Source: Runella rosea (lineage in GTDB: Bacteria > Bacteroidota > Bacteroidia > Cytophagales > Spirosomataceae). Taken from it: a DNA stretch of 64,000 nucleotides. Below, piece after piece: positions 52,982 through 60,247 of this stretch; the stretch's first letter is position 1, and every line of letters begins with the position of its first letter. The notes under the pieces were generated by a model. The model saw only the letters and a list, made by a program, of their open reading frames with translations, did no database searches and was not told the DNA's origin. The DNA lies in NCBI RefSeq assembly GCF_003325355.1, contig NZ_CP030850.1:4147501-4211500 (forward strand). The letters run 5' to 3'. A program made the translations under genes and the position numbers.

Positions 52982-54670
52982 TTATTCGCTTTTAGGCGTT
53001 TTTAACAATTCCATTCCGTACTTGATGGGGATGGCGAAAGAGATAATTCCCTGCCGAGCGTCGCCGCCACCCGCATAATAAATCCCGATGACATTTCCTT
53101 TTTCGTCAAACATCGGCCCGCCGCTGTTGCCGCCGCCCGTGGCGTTTAGGTCTAGTTGGTAGCTATCACCGAAACCTGATTGTTTGGTTGAAAATTCGGT
53201 GGAGCTTGCCACTACTTGCTGCACATGACCCGGCGAAGTAACGGGCGAAGCCACTTCAAACACCTCGGCATTGGGCTTGAAAGGGTCATTTGATTTACGA
53301 ACCACGCGCTGCTGCGGAGCACCGCCCGGATAGCCCATCACGATAATTTCTTCGCCCGCTTTTACCGAACCGTAATTGTCTTTGAGCGTCACGGGAGCCA
53401 GATTGTTGACATCCACCTTAATAAGCGCCACATCATGACTTTGTGAAGGCGTAATCAAACGAGCTTCATACGGCTGTGAGGTGTTGGCAAAGACTACTTT
53501 TAAGTATTTGTTGCGGCCTTCCACTTGCGCCGGGCGACCATCCACCATGGTAGCTTCCGAAGGCACCCAGCCAAAAATCTGTTCGGCACCCACGGTTGGT
53601 TCTTTGGCCAATACAGGTTGACCCGTTTTATCAAGCCCCTGCACCAAAAAGCCTGGGAAGTTGTTCCAAGCAAAGCCCGAATAGCGCGTTTTCCAAGCGG
53701 CGCCCACGTGGCGGTTGGTCAAAATCTGACCATCGGAACTTACTACAAATCCGCTGCCCGTTCCAGTAGAGCCCACGGGTAAGCCTACCAACGATTTTTT
53801 CTTGGTAACCAAATAAGGCTCGATGCCATTTTGGGTCTGCACAAACAGCGGACGGAATGTACCTTGCGCATCAGGGCGGTATTCATGATACAATTCTTCG
53901 TTTTCCTGCACTTCGTACAATTCCCACGAAATAAAAATCTTCACTACTTTATCGGTGTTGGCGGAAGCGATGGCCGCGGTAGAAATTGGCTTGCCCTGCT
54001 CTACTTTTTCCTGCAATGCCACCATTTGGATGCGTGCTTCTTCTTGTTGTTTTTGGAGCGCCTGATTGTATTTAGCATCCAGTTCCGCCTGTTCTTCTCG
54101 GGTCGAATTCCAGAAAACAAATCCTAAAGAGCCAAAAATCACACAAGCGGCGGCCATAGCAGCCCAAAGCGTACGACGAGATTTGCTGCGTTCGGTACTA
54201 ATTACTCGCTCAAATGTCTGCTTGCCAATGCCCGTTTTGATAGGCGTTGACTCAGAAACTTCCAACGGAACAAATTCATTGGTTGGTTTAACAACTTCTA
54301 CCAATCGAGTGGCGGGCATTAATTCGGCGGGACGCGGGTCAATGTCAAAAATAAAAGCGGGGCCATTGTTGCCGAGTTGGATTTCGTCACCTGGTTCGAT
54401 GGGAGTCTGTCCTTTTACGCGTGTTTTGTTGACAAAAATTCCGTTGCGGCTGTTGTTGTCAATCAATACAAAAGCCAGTGGGCCTTCTTTGACGATTTTG
54501 CCATGCTCGCGGCTCACAACCGTATCAATTTCAGGGTCGAACTGAATATCGCTCTCGTTTGAGCGGCCCAGCGTAAGTTCGTTATGACTGTTAAAATCAA
54601 ATTCTTCCACCTGATTTGCTTTGGCTCCCACAAGGTGACGAATGACGAATTGTTTGACGGTAGCGTTCAT
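52982..54670 (-). CDS. FHA domain / transmembrane / trypsin-like serine protease
   Basis: This 562-aa protein has an N-terminal FHA phosphothreonine-binding domain (about 25-110) with GRS (35-37), SREHG (53-57) and NGIFVN (76-81). A Pro-rich linker leads to a transmembrane segment (about 167-187) and a short coiled coil (190-215). The C-terminal half is a trypsin/HtrA-like protease with His321 (TNRHVG), Asp413 (SHDVALIKVD) and Ser516 (TGGGNSGGPM). The FHA part should face the cytoplasm and the protease the periplasm. This links kinase output to extracytoplasmic proteolysis. Sits directly upstream of the kinase set. Confidence 0.93.
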   Translation of the reverse strand: MNATVKQFVIRHLVGAKANQVEEFDFNSHNELTLGRSNESDIQFDPEIDTVVSREHGKIVKEGPLAFVLIDNNSRNGIFVNKTRVKGQTPIEPGDEIQLGNNGPAFIFDIDPRPAELMPATRLVEVVKPTNEFVPLEVSESTPIKTGIGKQTFERVISTERSKSRRTLWAAMAAACVIFGSLGFVFWNSTREEQAELDAKYNQALQKQQEEARIQMVALQEKVEQGKPISTAAIASANTDKVVKIFISWELYEVQENEELYHEYRPDAQGTFRPLFVQTQNGIEPYLVTKKKSLVGLPVGSTGTGSGFVVSSDGQILTNRHVGAAWKTRYSGFAWNNFPGFLVQGLDKTGQPVLAKEPTVGAEQIFGWVPSEATMVDGRPAQVEGRNKYLKVVFANTSQPYEARLITPSQSHDVALIKVDVNNLAPVTLKDNYGSVKAGEEIIVMGYPGGAPQQRVVRKSNDPFKPNAEVFEVASPVTSPGHVQQVVASSTEFSTKQSGFGDSYQLDLNATGGGNSGGPMFDEKGNVIGIYYAGGGDARQGIISFAIPIKYGMELLKTPKSE

Positions 54671-54769
54671 TGTTGTAATGTTTTTCGGATTTTTATGATG
54701 ACTATTTCTTTTTGAATATCAGTGAGTTGCTTTATTTTCAGTGCTTTTGTTGCCTCGCTTCTGATGATA

Positions 54770-54863
54770 CAAAGTTCCTCCAAAAAGCCACGCTGGTAAA
54801 TCCGGAAACACCTACATTTTGGGTAAGGGGAAACCTGTATTTTGAAGTATAGGAAAACCTGTA
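54770..54863 (-). promoter_or_regulatory. Operator/promoter A: three palindromes plus -7 box
   Basis: Three palindrome-like sites occur at 54801-54816 (TCCGGA-AACA-CCTACA), 54824-54839 (TAAGGG-GAAA-CCTGTA) and 54848-54863 (TATAGG-AAAA-CCTGTA), 23 and 24 bp apart. On the minus strand the next elements are TTA-N19-GAACTTTG (box at 54777-54770), a weak promoter. Spacing and much of the sequence match operator B exactly. Confidence 0.8.
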
Positions 54864-54864
54864 G

Positions 54865-56670
54865 TTAGCCCAAAACCGTGGCGGCAAGCCGCCCGATATT
54901 GAGGGTACGAGCGTTTGAATCAATGATTTCGCGGTAAAGCCCTCCTGCCTCGTACAGCGTTTCATGGCTACCTTTACCAATGATTTCACCTTCCTGCATC
55001 ACATAAATTTGGTCAGCGTCCATGATTTGGCTGATGCTGTGCGAGATAATCAATACCGTACGATTTTTCTTGATGGCATCGATACTGTCTTTGATTTGCT
55101 CCGCCGTAATGGCGTCCAAACTTGCAGTGGGTTCGTCTAAGAAGATAATGGGTGGATTTTTGAGGAATAAACGCGCAATAGCAATCCGCTGCTGCTGCCC
55201 ACCCGACAGCGCTTTGGCTTCAGTTTGATAACCATTGGGCATCTGTAAAATTTGTTCGTGCAGACTCGCCTGTTTAGCAGCCGCTACGATTTCGTCTAGG
55301 GTGGCTTCCAATTTTCCGTAACGAATATTTTCTTCGATGGTACCCGAAAAAATATGGTTTTTCTGCATCACCAAACCCACATTTCGACGAATCCAGTGCG
55401 GGTCGTATCCCGTCAAGGGTTTTCCATCGAGCAAAATTTCTCCACGGGTTGGTGAATAAAAGCCCGCCAATAAATTCATGGCTGAGCTTTTTCCTGCCCC
55501 CGACAAACCCACCAATGCCGTTGTTTTTCCCGCTTCCAAATGCAGATTTACACCTTTTAAGGCCTGCTTTCCATTGGGGTAGACAAAATCAACGTCTTTC
55601 ATTTCAAACGTTCCCGCAAAAGATTTATGCACAAGATTCCAGTGATTTATCGTTTTGCTTTGGCTGTTTTCGAGATATGAGTTATTCTCAATCATGTCAA
55701 AAAAGCCCTCCGCGTAGGTGAGGGCTTCGCTGTATTCGTCATAAATGCGGTGAAGGTGCCGTACGGGCGCCGAAACGTTGTTGAACAACATCAAGTGCAG
55801 CAAAATCGCCCCGACGGTCATTTGTTGGTTCAGGACAAAGTAAATGGTGACCACAAAAACCATGACTACGCCTAATTGCTCCGCAATGCTTTTCAGGCCA
55901 TCAAAAAGATAATTGGTTCGATGGTGTTTTACTTCGCTGTCGGAGAGTTGTTGCGTTAATTTCCATTGGCGGCTTGTCTCGTATTCTTCTCTTACAAAAG
56001 ATTTTACGACAAAAATAGATTCAATAAGGTTAAAAAGTGTGTTGGCTTTTTCTTCACGAAACTGTTGAATATTTCGCCGAATCAGTTTTTGCCGCTTGGA
56101 TTGTTCCCGACTGATGAGCGCATAAAGTGGCATGATGAGGGTAGCACACACGCCCACCCAAATGTTTTTTTTGTACATCAAAGCCAAAGCCAACAGCGCA
56201 TTCGCGAACATGGGCACAATGTCGACAAACAAATTTTTGACGGTTTTGGTCAGACTCTCGATGCCTTTGTCGATCCGTTTTTCAAGCTTTCCAATTTGGT
56301 TTTGCGAAAGCGCAAAAAAAGACAAATGATACGACACCATTCGCTTGATGGAGTAATTGTGTAAATCGGCCGCCAGGCGAAACCGCAGGCGGTCGCTCAA
56401 GAATTTTTGCCCCAATTGTACCAGCAAATTGATAATTTCTTTGGCAAACAAAACCAACACTAGCCCGCCAACTATCCAAGCGATTTGTTGTTGGGTTTGT
56501 TTTTTTTTATCAAGAATATCCTGAACGGTATTGACGGTATATTCCATCACCAAAGGAGTTACTTGTGCCAATAAAGCCCCTACTCCCGTGAGAATAAAGG
56601 CACCGATTAAACTCTGACGATACTTTTGAACAAATGGCCAAAGCTTTTTTATAAGGGTGACGGTCGACAT
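54865..56670 (-). CDS. ABC exporter, fused permease-ATPase
   Basis: This 601-aa half-transporter has an N-terminal six-helix ABC_membrane domain and a C-terminal nucleotide-binding domain. The latter has Walker A GLSGAGKSS, signature ALSGGQQQRIAIARLF, Walker B IIFLDEPTASLD and the H-loop ISHSIS. It should work as a dimer. The start is the ATG at 56670 (MSTVTLIKKLWPFVQKY); the longer frame adds 44 residues with no family support. It follows the two-TM protein gene by 49 bp, so both are probably expressed from promoter B. The cargo is unknown. Confidence 0.92.
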   Translation of the reverse strand: MSTVTLIKKLWPFVQKYRQSLIGAFILTGVGALLAQVTPLVMEYTVNTVQDILDKKKQTQQQIAWIVGGLVLVLFAKEIINLLVQLGQKFLSDRLRFRLAADLHNYSIKRMVSYHLSFFALSQNQIGKLEKRIDKGIESLTKTVKNLFVDIVPMFANALLALALMYKKNIWVGVCATLIMPLYALISREQSKRQKLIRRNIQQFREEKANTLFNLIESIFVVKSFVREEYETSRQWKLTQQLSDSEVKHHRTNYLFDGLKSIAEQLGVVMVFVVTIYFVLNQQMTVGAILLHLMLFNNVSAPVRHLHRIYDEYSEALTYAEGFFDMIENNSYLENSQSKTINHWNLVHKSFAGTFEMKDVDFVYPNGKQALKGVNLHLEAGKTTALVGLSGAGKSSAMNLLAGFYSPTRGEILLDGKPLTGYDPHWIRRNVGLVMQKNHIFSGTIEENIRYGKLEATLDEIVAAAKQASLHEQILQMPNGYQTEAKALSGGQQQRIAIARLFLKNPPIIFLDEPTASLDAITAEQIKDSIDAIKKNRTVLIISHSISQIMDADQIYVMQEGEIIGKGSHETLYEAGGLYREIIDSNARTLNIGRLAATVLG

Positions 56671-56719
56671 GAACTTTAGGAGTGAGAAGTGAGGAGGTAG
56701 GACGGGCCGCGTACTAATT

Positions 56720-58051
56720 TTACAATTTCTGCATAAACTCACGGGTGTTGAGCGTGGCATCTGATTCGTAATCATAAAATAGCTCAACCATAGAAGATAC
56801 AATGTGCGGGTCGTCAGTGAGAAAAGCGGTCAATTTTGAAGGGCGGCCGCTGGAGTTGGAGCCACTCCCCAAAATACACACACACAAGGTTTTCTGAATA
56901 CCAGGGGTGTTTTCACGAGGAGTGCTTATGAACAATTGAATGGGCAGCGTTTTGTTGACTTTGGTAACGCGAACCCCCAAGTCCAGCATTTCGCGCATGG
57001 CCTGCGAATGTTGGTTGTAGAGTTGACGAATCAAAACCGACTGCGCATCGGTTTCTTCCTGTCCGTTCATGGCAATCATAAAACGGTTGTGGTGGGGTAC
57101 GGTTTCATTAACGGCCAGCGCCGAATTGCTACCACTACGGTAGGTTTCGACCAAGACATGTTCGTTGAATATTTTGCCTAAATATTTTAAAAAGGCGTGG
57201 CTTGAACCTTCATTTTGGTCATTGAGCGTTACAAATTCTACACGGGCACCGCTGCCGATTTTTTGCAGATAAATGGCTGTTTCTTTGAGTTTATTTTCAA
57301 CATCGGTACAATCCCGCAATAACGCTTCGGCACGACGAGCGTAATCAAATTGGGTAGCGTGGCGCAGTTCATGGGGTTTTAAATCGGCGTGTTTGGCTAC
57401 TAAATCCATCCGAAAAGGGGAGATTGCCTCAATTTTGGCCGTATTTGACAGCACCAATAAGCTATTTCCCTGTATTTTTGAAAGTTCTATTACTTTATCA
57501 ATACCTTCCAACACATCTTTGGTCCCTTCCATGAGTTGCACTTTCTCGTTGACCTTGCCGCTCACTTCCATCATGATGCCGTTCAGCGACTTGGTCGCCT
57601 GCACCAACAACCCTGTTTGGGTTTTAATGTGGTCCATTTCTTGTTGATTGAGGCGTTCTTTTTGCCGATTTATTTTCTCGGTAGTAACCGTCAAAAACAA
57701 CCCAATAAAAATCCCGACAATGCCCCCCACCAAACCAGCGATGTCCAACTCACGAATGTACTTATCAATGCCTGGGCTGAAATAATTTTGGGGGTCAGTC
57801 CACTTACCATTGATAGATTGAAAATCAGACAGGTAGTGCATCGTATCGTAAAAAATATAATACCACTTTAAGCCCAAAGAAATGAGCAAAACAATGAAAG
57901 GAATCAGAAAGAAGAACGTAAAAAGCAGGGTGTGTTTTTTGGTAATATCAAACAAAACCGCAAAAAAGCCCTCATCATGGGCATTGTTTGGATGAATTTG
58001 AGGCTTAGAATGCTCTATTGAGGCAGCGTTGGATTCCATGAGTGAAAACAT
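56720..58051 (-). CDS. Uncharacterised two-TM membrane protein with coiled coil and soluble C-terminal domain
   Basis: I do not recognise this family. The product is about 443 aa. A cytoplasmic N-terminus is followed by TM1 (LLFTFFFLIPFIVLLISLGLKWYYIF) and, after an 80-residue loop, TM2 (AGLVGGIVGIFIGLFLTVTTE). A long amphipathic helix or coiled coil (KINRQKERLNQQEMDHIKTQ onward) leads to a globular alpha/beta C-terminal domain with GSGSNSSGRPSKL and LTDDPHIVSSMVELFYDYES. That end recalls PLD-like regulatory domains without an HKD catalytic motif. Start 58051 (58039 also possible). It is the first gene after operator B. Confidence 0.7.
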   Translation of the reverse strand: MFSLMESNAASIEHSKPQIHPNNAHDEGFFAVLFDITKKHTLLFTFFFLIPFIVLLISLGLKWYYIFYDTMHYLSDFQSINGKWTDPQNYFSPGIDKYIRELDIAGLVGGIVGIFIGLFLTVTTEKINRQKERLNQQEMDHIKTQTGLLVQATKSLNGIMMEVSGKVNEKVQLMEGTKDVLEGIDKVIELSKIQGNSLLVLSNTAKIEAISPFRMDLVAKHADLKPHELRHATQFDYARRAEALLRDCTDVENKLKETAIYLQKIGSGARVEFVTLNDQNEGSSHAFLKYLGKIFNEHVLVETYRSGSNSALAVNETVPHHNRFMIAMNGQEETDAQSVLIRQLYNQHSQAMREMLDLGVRVTKVNKTLPIQLFISTPRENTPGIQKTLCVCILGSGSNSSGRPSKLTAFLTDDPHIVSSMVELFYDYESDATLNTREFMQKL

Positions 58052-58075
58052 TTTTATCGTTATGATTGAACGATA

Positions 58076-58169
58076 CAAAGTTCCTTCAAAACCCAATGCC
58101 CGTAAATCCGGAATCACCTACATTTAGAATACAGGAAAACATACATTTAGACGTACAGGTTTTCCTATA
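58076..58169 (-). promoter_or_regulatory. Operator/promoter B: three palindromes plus -7 box
   Basis: Sites are 58107-58122 (TCCGGA-ATCA-CCTACA), 58130-58145 (TACAGG-AAAA-CATACA) and 58154-58169 (TACAGG-TTTT-CCTATA), again 23 and 24 bp apart. The minus-strand promoter is TTA-N19-GAACTTTG (box 58083-58076), 31 bp from the first site, the same as in operator A. Confidence 0.8.
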
Positions 58170-58181
58170 GAGAAGCAAAAA

Positions 58182-58487
58182 TCAAAGAATTCCTGACCAA
58201 CCAAGCCCAAAACTCACCGCATTGGCAACCAATCCAATGAGAACGCTTTTTGGCCAATTTATACTCCATAAACTCCTTATCCACAGGCTTTCCACGAGTG
58301 CAACGAGTAGCTCTAAAAAATAAATATTACCCCCAAATTGATAATAATAGTAGACAAGAAACGTCCAGGTCGATACGTTAATCAGGGCACCTAGCCCAAC
58401 AATAGATGTCAGGTGGTCATTACGTCGCAAAAACAACCAGAGGATGGGAATCTCAACCAGCCACGTTTTGAGAAGATGAATCCACAT
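58182..58487 (-). CDS. Small polytopic membrane protein, 101 aa
   Basis: The real start is the ATG at 58487 (MWIHLLKTWLVEIPILWLFL); the longer frame upstream of it is an out-of-frame reading of the preceding 57-aa gene. The protein is almost wholly hydrophobic, with about three membrane segments (WLVEIPILWLFL, LGALINVSTWTFLVYYYY and SVLIGLVANAVSFGLGW) and the charged loop LLVALVESLWIRS. It starts one base after the stop of the small upstream gene, so it is translationally coupled. I do not recognise a named family. Confidence 0.75.
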   Translation of the reverse strand: MWIHLLKTWLVEIPILWLFLRRNDHLTSIVGLGALINVSTWTFLVYYYYQFGGNIYFLELLVALVESLWIRSLWSINWPKSVLIGLVANAVSFGLGWSGIL

Positions 58488-58488
58488 G

Positions 58489-58662
58489 TCAGTGCTTTTG
58501 GCGAGCTCGGCGATACCGCACAAACAGCAAAACGGCAATGGACAAAACACCAACCAATAATAATACATCAGAAACTGGTGAGCCAGTTGGCGTTTGTACG
58601 AGGTCTGCAAAAGCAACTCGGGAAGCAGCCATCAAAAAAAGAAACAAAGGAAGCTTTTTCAT
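58489..58662 (-). CDS. 57-aa small membrane protein, paralogue of 58723-58908
   Basis: ATG at 58662 and TGA at 58491-58489 give a 57-codon frame: signal-like start MKKLPLFLFLMAASRVAFAD, a short Pro/Thr/Ser linker, a hydrophobic helix (DVLLLVGVLSIAVLLF) and a basic tail VRYRRARQKH. It matches the adjacent 61-aa protein in layout and tail (both contain RYRRAR). The signal peptide, linker, TM helix and Arg-rich end resemble a C-terminal sorting-signal layout. The overlap of the next gene's ATG with this gene's stop region supports the frame. Short length makes it easy to miss. Confidence 0.8.
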   Translation of the reverse strand: MKKLPLFLFLMAASRVAFADLVQTPTGSPVSDVLLLVGVLSIAVLLFVRYRRARQKH

Positions 58663-58722
58663 AAAGGATAGTTAGGGTAAACATTTAATAACCAATACAT
58701 TAAAAGCATATACATCCCCAAA

Positions 58723-58908
58723 TTAAGGCTTGTTTCGAGCGCGACGGTAACGGATATAAAATAACGCAGCTATGGCCACCACTCCTGCCACTAACAACAA
58801 TTCTGTACTACTATCATTGGATTGACTCGATTGATTATAATTCCCAACCTCATCAGCCCAAACCGACGATACCATGAATTGTGCAACCAGAAAAAATAAT
58901 TTTTTCAT
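58723..58908 (-). CDS. 61-aa small membrane protein
   Basis: A signal-like N-terminus (MKKLFFLVAQFMVSSVWAD), a Ser/Asn/Gln linker, a hydrophobic helix (ELLLVAGVVAIAALFYI) and a basic end RYRRARNKP make up the whole protein. Its ATG overlaps the stop codon of the upstream MFS gene (ATGA at 58905-58908), so the two are coupled. The paralogous gene at 58489-58662 follows. Such short proteins often act as regulators or partners of the membrane protein encoded beside them, which here is inference. Confidence 0.8.
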   Translation of the reverse strand: MKKLFFLVAQFMVSSVWADEVGNYNQSSQSNDSSTELLLVAGVVAIAALFYIRYRRARNKP

Positions 58909-59978
58909 GAATTGTAAAGGGTTTTATGAAGTTTGAACGCGTAGAAATATAATCCCCAAGCGCACAGTCCTAACAAGATTAATTGAGGTAAAAAATAAAT
59001 CTCTGACAGCAGCGAAGAATAAGGAATGACTCCACCCAAGGCAATCGCCAGGCCAAACGTTGCCCCGCTGATGGTAGCCGGCAGTTTTGGGAAAATCCGC
59101 TGCAAAGCCGTCACGCTCACCGGTGTAACCGACTGTAACAATCCAGTTCCAAGCATTAACCAGAATAATTTTCGATACCCCCACGACAACGCTGGAACCG
59201 CAACTGCCAAGGCGGTCAGTGTGTACAATCTCGCTCCCATGCGGTCGGCCAACCAACCTCCCACGAGTTTTCCAATCATGGCGGCCAAGGCGGTATAAAA
59301 CAGCCATTCGTATTGATGCGTATACAGTAATTGAACAAAATTCCAGACCGCCGACCGCATGGCAATGGCCGCCAGCAACAAAATCATGAGATAATCGTGC
59401 GTATCGAGCAGCGGTTGCTCTTTCCATTGAGTATCCCTTTTTTGAGCGTCAGGGAATTTTGCCCAACCCAAAAACAATATCACCAAGGCTAAACCCGCCA
59501 TCAGAAAATACATAACCCACTGCCAATGAAGGGCCGCCGCCCATCCGCCCAATGCCAACCCCAAAACCCCAAATGCCGAAAACATTCCCACAAAAACCGA
59601 CTTTTGTGGGAAACTCATCAACGTAGTACCTCCGCCAGCCACGTGAAAAAAAGCTGAACTGATACCCGCCAACGCCGTAAAAAACCAAACATTTGTCGTT
59701 GAAAAGAGAAGTGCGGCAATCATGGCTGCCAATGAAATCACCGAAGCGGCCCGAAACTGACCGACTCGGTCCAGCCATATACCCGCAGGAAGCTGACCGC
59801 CAAAAGCCAATACATTGTAGAGCATTACTACTCCTGCAATCTGCCCAAAATCGGCCCGATGCGCCAAGCCTCCCATCAAATATCCCGCCGCCGCATCAGA
59901 CAAACCATGCCCGAGCCCTAAGGCAAAAACCGTAGGTTGACAGTGTTGAAAAAGAACGTTTTTTGGGACGAAAAACAT
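58905..59978 (-). CDS. MFS transporter
   Basis: This 357-aa member of the major facilitator superfamily has about 11-12 transmembrane segments. Conserved loop elements include GLAHRADFGQIAGVVMLYN, the motif-A-like GQLPAGIWLDRVGQFRAA between TM2 and TM3, and its second-half counterpart GKLVGGWLADRMGARLYT. It is shorter than typical drug exporters (400 aa). The substrate is unknown. Its stop overlaps the start of a small membrane-protein gene. A TAAATTTG -7 box lies 70 bp upstream. Confidence 0.85.
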   Translation of the reverse strand: MFFVPKNVLFQHCQPTVFALGLGHGLSDAAAGYLMGGLAHRADFGQIAGVVMLYNVLAFGGQLPAGIWLDRVGQFRAASVISLAAMIAALLFSTTNVWFFTALAGISSAFFHVAGGGTTLMSFPQKSVFVGMFSAFGVLGLALGGWAAALHWQWVMYFLMAGLALVILFLGWAKFPDAQKRDTQWKEQPLLDTHDYLMILLLAAIAMRSAVWNFVQLLYTHQYEWLFYTALAAMIGKLVGGWLADRMGARLYTLTALAVAVPALSWGYRKLFWLMLGTGLLQSVTPVSVTALQRIFPKLPATISGATFGLAIALGGVIPYSSLLSEIYFLPQLILLGLCAWGLYFYAFKLHKTLYNS

Positions 59979-60046
59979 GGGTTTAGGCTAAGTTTTACTT
60001 TGGGCATCAAGTTGTTATCAAATATCACATAAATGCTGAATTTAAG

Positions 60047-60054
60047 CAAATTTA
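60047..60054 (-). promoter_or_regulatory. -7 element TAAATTTG of the MFS operon
   Basis: On the minus strand TAAATTTG matches TAnnTTTG and lies about 70 bp upstream of the MFS start. No -33 TTG is seen at 19 bp. Confidence 0.4.
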
Positions 60055-60136
60055 CCTAACTGAAATGCATGGCATAGACCTTTTGAATTTCTTTTTTCAT
60101 TCAGGAATCCCGCCGCCACAACTCAGCACTAAGACA

Positions 60137-60175
60137 TCCATAATTACCTATATTTTAGCTATAGGAAAACCTATA
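60137..60175 (+). promoter_or_regulatory. Operator C: perfect palindrome upstream of histidine kinase genes
   Basis: TATAGG-AAAA-CCTATA (60160-60175) has perfectly matched 6-bp arms. A second CCTATA half site lies exactly 23 bp upstream (60147-60152). It precedes a poor -7 box (TACGTTTTG, 60203-60211) and the sensor kinase start at 60248. It belongs to the same motif family as operators A and B. The kinase operon may therefore be autoregulated. Confidence 0.7.
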
Positions 60176-60247
60176 TATTTGGACTATCGGCTTGGAAATG
60201 ATTACGTTTTGTACTTATTTTCCCTATTCTACAATCAAGGGAAGTCG

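Noticed and set aside
58488-58616. N-terminal extension of the 101-aa membrane protein
   Set aside because: This stretch codes for the 57-aa protein in another frame; that reading gives a signal peptide, TM helix and the RYRRAR tail shared with its paralogue.
60065-60247. N-terminal extension of the first histidine kinase
   Set aside because: The region carries operator C and the promoter, and the ATG at 60248 opens a proper signal peptide.
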